A DNA stretch of 35,527 nt from an uncultured Lachnobacterium sp. GTDB taxonomy: Bacteria; Bacillota; Clostridia; Lachnospirales; Lachnospiraceae. The notes under the pieces were generated by a model. It ran no database searches. It saw only the letters and a list, made by a program, of their open reading frames with translations, and was not told the DNA's origin. Within the stretch, counting starts at the first letter, position 1, and each line of letters starts with the position of its first letter. The stretch is from the NCBI GenBank assembly GCA_900546625.1, contig URDU01000030.1, forward strand, positions 1-35,527, in the 5' to 3' direction. Shown here one piece after another: positions 1-6,882 of this stretch. A program made the translations under genes and the position numbers.

Positions 1-232
1 ACCGACATTTGCCGGAGTTGGCGTTTCTTAATTAGGGACTTATTTTACAGCCCCATTAAATTATAGCTGAATCATTATAATATATGAGATGATACCTATA
101 ACACTATAAAAGCAATGAATGAGAGTATGACAGCAAAATCTATGCCTGTTATGGTTGGAAAGAAACGATAAAAAGATATCCCTTGAATTGAACTTTGGTT
201 TGATTCAAGGAGATTTTATATTTGGAGTGTCA
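1..232. other. Left-edge non-coding stretch with a short ORF remnant
   Basis: No gene is convincing here. An open frame of 18 codons starts with ATG at 115 and stops at 171 (product begins MNESMTAK and ends in basic GKKR) but has no good ribosome binding site, so it is more likely debris than a gene. The first 40 bases may be the 3' tail of a gene outside the window. A hairpin at 181-210 and the LytTR-type site from 233 are listed separately. Confidence 0.4.
181..219 (+). terminator. Hairpin, probable intrinsic terminator
   Basis: CCTTGAAT at 181-188 pairs perfectly with ATTCAAGG at 203-210, and the stem extends inward with G-T pairs to about 13 pairs around a TTTG loop. A T-rich but interrupted tract (AGATTTTATATTT) follows. 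It probably insulates the downstream regulated promoter from transcription entering from the left. Confidence 0.5.
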
Positions 233-296
233 TTTTCTGCAATTAGGAGTCACTTTCTGCAAGAACAATTGAACAATACAATTTATTTGATATATT
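233..296 (+). promoter_or_regulatory. LytTR-type direct-repeat operator and promoter P1
   Basis: Two identical 9-mers, TTTCTGCAA at 234-242 and 254-262, form a direct repeat with a 20-bp period (about two helical turns). Six bases later comes a -35-like TTGAAC (269-274), a 16-bp spacer and a -10 TATATT (291-296). The same layout recurs near 3756 and 6064. LytTR regulators such as AgrA and VirR bind paired direct repeats just upstream of -35. The likely regulator is the product of 3997-4722. P1 should drive the 390-1034 gene and perhaps the secreted-protein genes after it. Confidence 0.75.
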
Positions 297-389
297 TAAA
301 GAAGAAAGTGATATTTAATTTGACAAGAGTATAATCGTTTGTTAAAGAAGAAAATGGATTTCAGAGTAATTTATCAAGGAGAGAAAATT

Positions 390-1034
390 ATGCTTATAGT
401 AAGAGAGTTTAGCAATAGATTTCAGCAAATGTCTGGAATGCCTATCAATAGTAACGAAACAAAGGAAAGACTTAAAGCGGCTGGAATAGATATAAATAGT
501 AAACAATATCGAACTGTTATGAGTGAGATGTCCAGAGATGGTGGCGGTGGATATACTACAATCTCAGCCATTAAGAAACGAATGAGCCGATATGATAAAG
601 ATGGAGACTGGATTAATCCACGCACAGGATTGGCGGGGGTACTCGTTACAGATAAAAATTGTGCTAGCAAAAATAGAATTGTTTCAATTTCAGAAAGCAT
701 TATGGATGAGATGTTTGAAAGCACTAAAAAAGAATTTTATATGGAAAATGGGGTGCATAACGGCGATACAACAAACAGATCAGAGATATATCAAAAGTTG
801 TATCAGCAAACTGAGAAAAACGACAGATTAGCAGCAGGGTATACATTAGAGGAGTATGAGCGACAGTATTGGCAGGCATTCACAGATGCCGTAAAAGTAG
901 CAGACCCTAAATGGGAGGCTGGAAAACCTATCATGCCGGGAGTTTTAGATAGAATTACAAGTAAATCCATTGATGCTTTATTAGTAAAATCTGGTAGTCA
1001 ACTGATTAGAAAGTCATTTGAACGAATGATATAA
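390..1034 (+). CDS. Uncharacterised protein heading the quorum-regulated cluster
   Basis: The product is 214 residues with no signal peptide or membrane segment visible, so it is probably cytoplasmic. The ATG at 390 is preferred over an upstream in-frame TTG (339) and ATG (354) because AAGGAGAG sits at 376-383, correctly spaced. The N-terminal half is polar with a glycine run (DGGGG). The C-terminal part has a tract around NGVHNGDTTNRSEIYQKLY, then EEYERQYWQAFTDAV and a WEAGKP segment. It faintly resembles uncharacterised Lachnospiraceae/clostridial DUF proteins (possibly DUF3879), but I cannot assign a function. It is the first gene downstream of P1, so it is a prime candidate target of the Agr-like circuit. 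Gene reality is well supported; function is unknown. Confidence 0.75.
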   Translation: MLIVREFSNRFQQMSGMPINSNETKERLKAAGIDINSKQYRTVMSEMSRDGGGGYTTISAIKKRMSRYDKDGDWINPRTGLAGVLVTDKNCASKNRIVSISESIMDEMFESTKKEFYMENGVHNGDTTNRSEIYQKLYQQTEKNDRLAAGYTLEEYERQYWQAFTDAVKVADPKWEAGKPIMPGVLDRITSKSIDALLVKSGSQLIRKSFERMI

Positions 1035-1103
1035 AAAGTATCCATTTTGCGGGAGAACATTCTGTTTGATAATATTTATGTTTTGACTTAAGGAGGATTT
1101 TTT

Positions 1104-1556
1104 ATGAATATTATTAAGAAGAGAGCTTTAACATCAATTGCAGTATGTTTTATGGCATGTTTAATGTTTTCAATGCCGGTATTAGCAGCTTCAAATTCAT
1201 TTTCGAAGACCACTGTAAAGTTAAATGCGATAGATGGTGGGGTATCTCAAATAGCAAAAGTTTCTTCAGGAAGTGTTTTAGGAACCAATCCTAAAATCAC
1301 TCAGGTGAAAGTATACTTAAATGTAGCAAGTGGTACAGATCCGTTTGACCTTTATATTGAGAGTCCAGAAGGAACAGTAGCAAGGTTGACACCTTCTACA
1401 AAGTCAGGGACATATTATGTAACCGATTTTGTGGGTGAAAATCCCAAAGGAGATTGGTATCTTCAAATTGAAAATTTGGGCAAAACCTATGATCCCAATA
1501 AACTATATCCTGCATCAACGGTAACGGCAACAATAACAGTCACATACAGTTACTGA
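1104..1556 (+). CDS. Secreted P-domain-like protein
   Basis: The product is 150 residues. It starts with a clear signal peptide: basic KK-R near the N-terminus, a hydrophobic stretch to about residue 25, and a VLAA cleavage region. The mature part of about 120 residues is rich in beta-branched residues. Its pattern (V-x-V-x-L, DPFDLYIESPEGT, L-T, a D-F-V-G motif, NPKGDWYLQIEN) closely follows the proprotein-convertase P domain, a small jelly-roll usually fused to subtilisin-type proteases. Here it stands alone. AAGGAGG lies about 6 bases before the ATG. It sits between the P1-driven gene and the matrixin protease, so it may be a secreted partner, inhibitor or substrate of that protease (inference). 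The fold assignment is by motif only. Confidence 0.65.
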   Translation: MNIIKKRALTSIAVCFMACLMFSMPVLAASNSFSKTTVKLNAIDGGVSQIAKVSSGSVLGTNPKITQVKVYLNVASGTDPFDLYIESPEGTVARLTPSTKSGTYYVTDFVGENPKGDWYLQIENLGKTYDPNKLYPASTVTATITVTYSY

Positions 1557-1654
1557 TTTAATATCAATAGGATGACATTCTCGCAAGTAAATAATGATTT
1601 GTTCATTTGCAACATATTAAACACGATACTTTTTTAGAGGATAAAGGTTTTGGG

Positions 1655-1716
1655 TTTTACAAAAAAAGGCACCATTTACAAAGCCAATTGACCCTTGAAT
1701 TGTTGTCAATTATAGT
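1655..1716 (+). promoter_or_regulatory. Promoter of the matrixin gene with a degenerate LytTR-like repeat
   Basis: TTGACC (1688-1693), a 17-bp spacer and TATAGT (1711-1716) form a good housekeeping promoter. Just upstream are two short repeats, TTTTACAA (1655-1662) and ATTTACAA (1674-1681). They resemble the TTTCTGCAA/TTTCTACAA half-sites seen at the other three sites but with a 19-bp period. The second repeat ends 6 bases before -35, as at P1 and P3. The promoter is likely; the regulator site is tentative. Confidence 0.45.
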
Positions 1717-1809
1717 TGTCAAAAAATACGGAGGTGAGATAAAAAATTTTAGTAGTATTTTGTTGCTTTATAATTGTATGTATTAAGAAAATTAAGCGGA
1801 GGAAGTTTT

Positions 1810-2400
1810 ATGAGAACAAAAAAATTTATAGTTGCATTATGTTTTAGCTTTTTTATGTTCATGTGTAGTGTGTCAACTGTGTATGCGTATAATACATATA
1901 ATCAGCACAAATTGACATATGGTGTGGGAAATTATGGAAAAGATACACAACATTACTTTATTACATCAAGTGCAAGCAGCTATGCATCTTATATTAATAC
2001 GGCAATGAGCGAATGGGTAAATACAACTAGTAGCATGGGAGTAACAACCCCTATTTCTTATACAAAAACCACAACACAATCAAGTAGTAGAATGGATATA
2101 TATCAAGTAAGTACTGTTAATGAATGGTGGGGGTTAACAACTATGTATAATGGAAGTACAGAGGTTGATCCATTCAGTAGCAATTGGGCTTGGGGAAAAA
2201 TACAATTAGATGCGGATTTTTCAGATTTAAGTGAAAATAAAAGATTGGCTGTTATAGCTCATGAAATGGGGCATGTTATGGGGTTGGCACATTCAGACTT
2301 TAGTAATGTTTTGATGAGGGCAGACATTGCTTATAATTCAAGTAGTACCTCGAGAGCACAAACTAATGATTTAGGTGGAATAAATTATTTATATAAGTAG
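1810..2400 (+). CDS. Secreted matrixin-type zinc metalloprotease
   Basis: The product is 196 residues from the ATG at 1810. This start is favoured over an upstream in-frame TTG at 1774 because GGAGGAAG lies at 1798-1805 and the protein then opens with a standard signal peptide (MRTKK, hydrophobic core, cleavage near VYA at about residue 26). The zinc site is textbook matrixin/metzincin: HEMGHVMGLAH at residues 151-161 supplies three His ligands and the catalytic Glu, and VLM at 167-169 fits the Met-turn. There is no recognisable pro-domain with a cysteine switch; the mature protein is essentially a minimal catalytic domain rich in Ser and Thr. It is probably released outside the cell. The neighbouring secreted P-domain protein and lipoprotein suggest a joint extracellular job, and the cluster is downstream of a predicted quorum-sensing promoter. 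Substrate unknown. Confidence 0.85.
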   Translation: MRTKKFIVALCFSFFMFMCSVSTVYAYNTYNQHKLTYGVGNYGKDTQHYFITSSASSYASYINTAMSEWVNTTSSMGVTTPISYTKTTTQSSSRMDIYQVSTVNEWWGLTTMYNGSTEVDPFSSNWAWGKIQLDADFSDLSENKRLAVIAHEMGHVMGLAHSDFSNVLMRADIAYNSSSTSRAQTNDLGGINYLYK

Positions 2401-2411
2401 GAGGAAGTAAA

Positions 2412-3194
2412 ATGAAAAAAATTGGTATTAGAATATTAGGGTGTATGGCATTATTGTCAATGGTTGGTTGCGGAAGGATAGAAGGTGCAAGTGTTCAGGA
2501 TTTAAGCAATACTAAAGATGCAATTGTTGAAAGTGAAACCACTTTGGCAGAAAATAATAATGAATATTCAAATAAAAATTCCCTATTTTATAGTGATATT
2601 TCTAGTTATGAAATTTTTACAGATGTAAATAGTGAAGCTGCGTTAAAAAATCTTTACTATAATATTGATGATTTTATTGATAGTGACTCATCAGATGTCA
2701 TTGTAAAAGGAAATATTATAGAAATAGAATATGTGTATATTGATGGATGTTCTTATTCTGTGCTTACCGTTGATGTGGAGAGAGCATATAAAGGCGAGGT
2801 GCAGGAAACCATCACTGTGTATGAGGATGGAGGATATACTCGGCTGAGCGATGAAAAGGAACAAATTGAAGCACATGCCGATTTGTCACAATACACAGAA
2901 GAAGAAATGGAAAATTTGCTAATTAACCATACTTTTATGGGTGCGGAACATTCAAATGTTGGAGATACTGTTATTCTATTTCTGAAAACAAATGAAGGCA
3001 GTATTCTGGGTGACAGTTATCGAATTAACTGCTCAGTCTTTGGACGGTACACTTTGAATAAAGATAGCTATATTAGACCTGAATTTATTGTTGAGAATGA
3101 TAATCCAGAGAAAATAACAACATGTAGTAATATGGATACATTCGAGTTTTCGGTGTCTAAATCAATGCTTGAAGATAAACTTTCACAGCAGTAA
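2412..3194 (+). CDS. Putative lipoprotein
   Basis: The product is 260 residues with a lipoprotein signal: MKKIGIRIL, a hydrophobic stretch and the lipobox LSMVGC, with Cys20 as the predicted lipidated residue. A low-complexity acidic/Asn-rich linker (about residues 25-60) is followed by a folded region. That region includes an IVKGNIIEIEYVYID strand tract and a VDVERAYKGE segment, a pattern often seen in small OB-fold-like extracytoplasmic proteins. The ATG follows the matrixin stop by 11 bases, with GAGGAAG between them, so the two genes are almost certainly co-transcribed. Residues near the end (CSNMDTFEFSVSKSML) have no motif I recognise. It could anchor or protect against the secreted protease, but that is a guess from context only. 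Confidence 0.7.
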   Translation: MKKIGIRILGCMALLSMVGCGRIEGASVQDLSNTKDAIVESETTLAENNNEYSNKNSLFYSDISSYEIFTDVNSEAALKNLYYNIDDFIDSDSSDVIVKGNIIEIEYVYIDGCSYSVLTVDVERAYKGEVQETITVYEDGGYTRLSDEKEQIEAHADLSQYTEEEMENLLINHTFMGAEHSNVGDTVILFLKTNEGSILGDSYRINCSVFGRYTLNKDSYIRPEFIVENDNPEKITTCSNMDTFEFSVSKSMLEDKLSQQ

Positions 3195-3388
3195 AATGTC
3201 TATATTGAAAATATTGGAAAAAAGTAAATGTTTGATATAACAGACTATCAAAGAAAATTATGAATTTTTTCTATGGGGTATTCTTGCAACAGTGATGTAA
3301 TTTAATAGGCACAGGAATATGTCAAAAGACCAAAACAAAAAGTGTTAATGATAATAGGTGTTTACTGTTATAACATTTGTTATTTAAA

Positions 3389-3429
3389 GGGACTGTCGCT
3401 TTAACGATTTAGAATGACAGCCCCTTTTT
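3389..3429 (+). terminator. Intrinsic terminator after the secreted-protein cluster
   Basis: GGGACTGTC (3389-3397) pairs with GACAGCCCC (3416-3424) apart from one A-C mismatch, and TTTTT follows directly. It lies about 195 bases after the lipoprotein stop and is the first good terminator for that transcript. Confidence 0.75.
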
Positions 3430-3557
3430 CGAATCTCTTTTTTAAAATATTATAGGGAAGAAACAAGATGGACTAGAACAAGTCCCTTTTCATCATGCAT
3501 ATTGCATAAAATAATGCAAAAAGAACCAAAATGGGTTCATAGGCATGGTGAAAAGGG

Positions 3558-3653
3558 ATGGAACAGAAAATAAAGCAAGATGAGATATTTATTGGTAAGA
3601 ATATCCGGCGTATAAGGAAAGAAAGAGGAAGAACATTTGCTAAAGAGATATAA
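3558..3653 (+). pseudogene. Fragment of an XRE-type helix-turn-helix regulator
   Basis: A 31-residue frame begins MEQKIKQDEIFIGKNIRR and continues RKERGRTFAKEI before a stop. The spacing of GKNIRRIRKERG matches the first helix of XRE/Cro-type HTH domains of clostridia, but the recognition helix is absent. No continuation was found in the other frames downstream. It is most likely the 5' remnant of a regulator gene truncated by rearrangement. A functional micro-protein is possible but unlikely. Confidence 0.5.
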
Positions 3654-3755
3654 TTATATTCTTTAAGTTCGGAGACAGTAGTAATGCCGGCATATGTTAA
3701 TGCAAATTTGGTAATAGAAGAAAGATTAAGCTGTTCAAAATGTTGATTTTGGTCA

Positions 3756-3819
3756 TTTTCTACAAATATAGGTCGATTTCTGCCTTTTATTTGATTGTTC
3801 GGGTGAGAAATAGTAATAT
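3756..3819 (+). promoter_or_regulatory. LytTR-type direct-repeat operator and promoter P2
   Basis: Half-sites TTTCTACAA (3757-3765) and TTTCTGCCT (3777-3785) repeat with the same 20-bp period as P1 and P3, though less perfectly. A -35-like TTGATT (3791-3796), a 17-bp spacer and TAATAT (3814-3819) follow. The -10 begins 29 nt after the second half-site, exactly as at the other two sites. P2 predicts positive autoregulation of the response regulator/kinase pair with a leader of roughly 170 nt, in which I see no convincing gene. Confidence 0.65.
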
Positions 3820-3996
3820 ATGACTGTAAAATGGTTTTATATTATTCTAATTGAACGAGGGAAAATAAGCTATGTTTATATGGAAGTAAATAGAGTTTTT
3901 GTTGGAAGGTGCCAAAATATAAAAATATGTACAAAATTAAAAAAACACAACCAACCAAACGAGGAAATATGCAAAATTTAGAGGGGGGGTAAACGT

Positions 3997-4722
3997 ATGT
4001 TTAGAATTGCTATATGCGATGATGAAAAGATTTTTAGAGATGACCTAAAGGAAATACTTATACGTTATATGACTGACAGAGGAATAATGCTTGAAATTGA
4101 TACTTTTAGTTCAGGAAAAGAATTTGTTGAACTGGGAATTGAAATGGTAAAATATAAGATTGTTTTTCTGGATATCAACATGGATGAACTGGATGGAATT
4201 ATGACAGCAAAAAAGATCCGGGAAAACAGCAAGGATATGTTTATTGTTTTTGTTACAGCCTTTGTAAACTATATGATAGAAGGATATAAGGTAGATGCAG
4301 TAAGATATATTTTAAAGGACAATAAAAATCTGTTTGCCAGTGTTTATGAGTGCATGGATGCAATTCATGAAAAAATGGATTATAAGATTACTTGGGCTGA
4401 ATTTGATTTCTGCGAAGGTACAAGGAAAGTTTCATTGAATCGCATATTGTATATTGAGAGTAAATTACATAAATTGGAGTTTCATGTAATGGAGGATTGT
4501 CTGCAAAAATATACATTACAAGGGACGCTAAATGAAATAGATGATAAGTTTGCCAGAAATGATTTTCTGCGGATACATCAGAGCTTTCTGGTTAATATGA
4601 AATTCATTAAAAATATAAGCAGATACAGAGTATTGCTGAATAATGGAATTCTATTAGATATAGCTAGAGCGAGATATAAATATGTAGAAGAAAAGTTTAT
4701 CGCTTATAGAGGTGAAGTATAA
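3997..4722 (+). CDS. AgrA-like LytTR response regulator
   Basis: The product is 241 residues. An N-terminal receiver domain (about 1-120) has the acidic cluster D8-D9-E10, the phospho-acceptor D59 in FLDINMDELDG, T87 and K107. A C-terminal LytTR DNA-binding domain (about 137-236) contains the ILYIES and FLRIHQSFLVNM signatures. This is the domain order of AgrA, VirR and ComE-type regulators, which bind paired direct repeats. A very strong GAGGGGGGG ribosome site precedes the ATG. The kinase gene starts at the base right after the stop codon, so the pair is translationally linked. Predicted targets are the three repeat sites at 234-262, 3757-3785 and 6065-6093, including its own promoter. The cognate signal is presumably the AgrD peptide encoded at 6730-6882. 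Confidence 0.9.
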   Translation: MFRIAICDDEKIFRDDLKEILIRYMTDRGIMLEIDTFSSGKEFVELGIEMVKYKIVFLDINMDELDGIMTAKKIRENSKDMFIVFVTAFVNYMIEGYKVDAVRYILKDNKNLFASVYECMDAIHEKMDYKITWAEFDFCEGTRKVSLNRILYIESKLHKLEFHVMEDCLQKYTLQGTLNEIDDKFARNDFLRIHQSFLVNMKFIKNISRYRVLLNNGILLDIARARYKYVEEKFIAYRGEV

Positions 4723-6042
4723 ATGTTTGTTTACATTCAGAGTCTTTTGATTATGATGTTGGAAATATTATGCTGCAAAATTTTTTTTGAAGCATTTGGA
4801 ATAAAAAGAGAGGAAAATAATTGTTGGAAAAATTATAGTATAGTTATCGGATTGACAGTGCTTTGCTATTTTATTGCAATGATTTTTCGAGACTATTTTA
4901 TTGTAAAGCAGGTATTTTCAATTATTCTCATAACATTCTTTATGTTGCTTTATCTTAAACTGAGTTTTGGTAAGGCGATGATTTTATCAGCATTATTTGA
5001 GAGTCTTTTGCTCGTGATGGATTATTTCGCGTTACTTATGAATATTTATATTTTTCATAACATGGAAGAAGTATGGGAATCACATGTTATACAGGGTTCA
5101 TTGGTCGTTGTTTTAGGAAAGGCATTGTTACTTTTTGCTGTATTAATTATTAGAAATCATATGGAGAAAAAATCTTTGGCTATGCTGGCAGATACAGAAT
5201 GGCTTCGGTTTATTTTTTTCCCTATTTTCACAATATATGTTATTACAGCTATGATAAAAATGTCTGAAGATATAAAAAATAAAGCCCAGGAGAATTTATT
5301 TTTTGTTATAGCGTGTGGATTGGCGGGAATGAACATAGTTGTATTTTATTTAATATATGATATTTTAAAACGAGAAAATAAATTGCAGGAGGAACGTATT
5401 TATAGGATACAGGTTAAAAACCAAATAGGTATGTATCGTTCTATTTCTGAAAATTTTGATAAACAAAAGAAAATGACACATGAATATAAAAATCAGATTA
5501 TGTGCATTGATTCTTTGATAAAAAAGAAGAAATATGATTCATTGGAAAGCTTTGTCAATAAAATCAGTGGTCAAATTAGTAAAGAATTGGATTTTATTTG
5601 TACAAATAATGTGATTGTGGATGCAGTATTGAATACTAAATATCAGGAAATAAGGGATAAAGGTATTGTTTTTGTATTTAAAATTAATGATTTATCATCT
5701 TTGAATATTAGCGATGAGGATGTTGTGGTTATTATGTCCAATTTATTAAACAATGCGATTGAAGCATGTGAAAAGTGCAGAGGGGATAAAATAATAAAAT
5801 TGAAAATTGTTATAGAGGACAATAATGCGATTATATCGGTGAAAAATACTTATGAGAATGCTGTTATTTATGAAAATGGAGAGATACAGACTACAAAGAT
5901 TTTGGATACAGATGAGCATGGAATAGGAATAAAAAATATAGCTGAAACAATAAGGAAGTATGGGGGCTCTTATGTGATTCAAAACGATGAACGAGAGTTT
6001 TATTTTTCCATTATGATTCCTCTAGTGAAAAGTGATTTCTGA
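4723..6042 (+). CDS. AgrC-like GHKL sensor histidine kinase
   Basis: The product is 439 residues. About six hydrophobic segments occupy residues 1-215, as in the peptide-sensing domain of AgrC. A coiled linker follows, then the HPK10-type phospho-acceptor motif THEYKNQI with H253. The ATP-binding domain has NLLNNAIEAC (N box) and DEHGIGIKN (G box). This architecture belongs to kinases that sense cyclic AgrD-type peptides and phosphorylate LytTR regulators. It starts immediately after the regulator's stop codon, with GAGGTGAAG inside the end of that gene. The stop codon lies within a terminator hairpin. Gene order A-C-B-D here differs from the staphylococcal B-D-C-A. Partnership with the adjacent AgrB/AgrD is inferred from context. 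Confidence 0.9.
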   Translation: MFVYIQSLLIMMLEILCCKIFFEAFGIKREENNCWKNYSIVIGLTVLCYFIAMIFRDYFIVKQVFSIILITFFMLLYLKLSFGKAMILSALFESLLLVMDYFALLMNIYIFHNMEEVWESHVIQGSLVVVLGKALLLFAVLIIRNHMEKKSLAMLADTEWLRFIFFPIFTIYVITAMIKMSEDIKNKAQENLFFVIACGLAGMNIVVFYLIYDILKRENKLQEERIYRIQVKNQIGMYRSISENFDKQKKMTHEYKNQIMCIDSLIKKKKYDSLESFVNKISGQISKELDFICTNNVIVDAVLNTKYQEIRDKGIVFVFKINDLSSLNISDEDVVVIMSNLLNNAIEACEKCRGDKIIKLKIVIEDNNAIISVKNTYENAVIYENGEIQTTKILDTDEHGIGIKNIAETIRKYGGSYVIQNDEREFYFSIMIPLVKSDF

Positions 6043-6059
6043 GAACAAATCACTTTTTT
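6028..6059 (+). terminator. Intrinsic terminator overlapping the kinase stop codon
   Basis: AAAAGTGATTT (6028-6038) pairs with AAATCACTTTT (6047-6057), continuing into a run of six T. The kinase TGA is in the loop. It should separate the regulator/kinase transcript from agrBD, which have their own promoter P3 directly afterwards. Confidence 0.75.
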
Positions 6060-6063
6060 GTCG

Positions 6064-6127
6064 TTTTCTGCAAAATAAGTACACTTTCTGCAATAGACCT
6101 TGTTAAGAAATTGTGTATTGTTATACT
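6064..6127 (+). promoter_or_regulatory. LytTR-type direct-repeat operator and promoter P3 of agrBD
   Basis: Two perfect TTTCTGCAA half-sites (6065-6073 and 6085-6093) have the 20-bp period. After six bases come TTGTTA (6100-6105), a 16-bp spacer and TATACT (6122-6127). The distances match P1 to the base. It predicts feedback activation of the autoinducer genes by the adjacent response regulator, the classic Agr positive loop. Confidence 0.8.
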
Positions 6128-6149
6128 TACAGTAGAAGGAGGCGTTGAT

Positions 6150-6743
6150 ATGATTGAGAAGATGGCAATGGGGTTGGTTGACCAAATGGCTGAGGAAAAA
6201 ATGATTGACAAGGAAGCGGAAGAATATTATGTCTATACGCTTGTTTCGTTAATGGAAAAATTTATAACCATTGGAACTATTTTGCTAATAAGTGTACTGA
6301 TTGAGAAATTAGTTCCAACAGCATTCTTTTTGTTATTCTTTTTGTCATTAAGAAAAAGAACAGGCGGATATCATATGAATACCTTTTTTCAATGTTATTT
6401 GGGTACAGTGGTTACTTATATGCTTGTCTTAGGTTTATGTATGGTTCTGGTTGACTATCCGCAGCTGGTTTTTGGATTATTATTAGTTGCAATTTGCATA
6501 GTTGAAGTTATAGGGACTGTTAATCATCCCAACATACATATGGATGCGGTAGAACTGTCAGAATCAAAGAGGGCGGCAAGAATTTTGTGTGCAGTTGAAG
6601 TGTGTGTTATTTACACTTTTACTTTGCTCGGAGCCGATATGATGTATGTTTGCCATATGGCAGTTGCTGTTATATTATGTGCGGTTCTGTTGCTGATAGC
6701 TAAAATATTAAAACAGGAGGTAAAGAGAAATGAAGAAAATTAA
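6150..6743 (+). CDS. agrB: AgrB-like autoinducer-processing membrane protease
   Basis: The product is 197 residues from the ATG at 6150. AAGGAGG at 6136-6142 fixes this start; an upstream GTG at 6111 lies within the promoter. AgrB is a membrane cysteine endopeptidase that cuts the AgrD C-terminal tail and forms the thiolactone ring. The family signature RKRTGGYH....QC is present, with catalytic His75 and Cys82 seven residues apart, as in staphylococcal AgrB (H77/C84). Four or five hydrophobic segments follow, and the length is typical. The last 14 bases overlap the start of the agrD gene, as expected for a translationally coupled pair. The partner substrate is therefore the peptide encoded at 6730-6882. 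Confidence 0.92.
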   Translation: MIEKMAMGLVDQMAEEKMIDKEAEEYYVYTLVSLMEKFITIGTILLISVLIEKLVPTAFFLLFFLSLRKRTGGYHMNTFFQCYLGTVVTYMLVLGLCMVLVDYPQLVFGLLLVAICIVEVIGTVNHPNIHMDAVELSESKRAARILCAVEVCVIYTFTLLGADMMYVCHMAVAVILCAVLLLIAKILKQEVKRNEEN

Positions 6744-6882
6744 CAAAAAGGTATTGAAGGTTGTGGAGAGGGTGACAAGAAATGAGATTAAGAGAGCCAG
6801 TGGTGATCCTCCGTTTTGTTTGGGGATATTTCATCAACCGAAAAGACCGGTAGAACATAAATGTAATAGAGAAAATAAATAA
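6730..6882 (+). CDS. agrD: AgrD-like cyclic autoinducer pro-peptide (50 aa)
   Basis: This small gene overlaps the agrB end and has an ideal AGGAGG site at 6715-6720. The 50-residue product has three AgrD parts: a basic amphipathic leader (MKKINKKVLKVVERV), a core with Cys30 in PPFCLGIF, and a C-terminal recognition tail, HQPKRPVEHK. In clostridial and staphylococcal AgrD the ring runs from Cys to the fourth residue after it, followed by an E/Q-P..P-type tail. The same spacing here predicts a five-residue thiolactone Cys-Leu-Gly-Ile-Phe, with an N-terminal extension of unknown length drawn from residues SGDPPF. A second Cys (45) lies in the discarded tail. The identification rests on position, size and motif; the mature peptide is a prediction. 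Confidence 0.88.
   Translation: MKKINKKVLKVVERVTRNEIKRASGDPPFCLGIFHQPKRPVEHKCNRENK

Noticed and set aside
1576..1612. Two GCAA-ended segments (CATTCTCGCAA and CATTTGCAA) resembling LytTR half-sites
   Set aside because: Their period is 26 bp rather than 20, and no promoter lies at the expected distance.
3927..3992. 21-residue frame in the leader of the response regulator
   Set aside because: No ribosome site precedes it, and its end is simply the poly-G ribosome site of the next gene.
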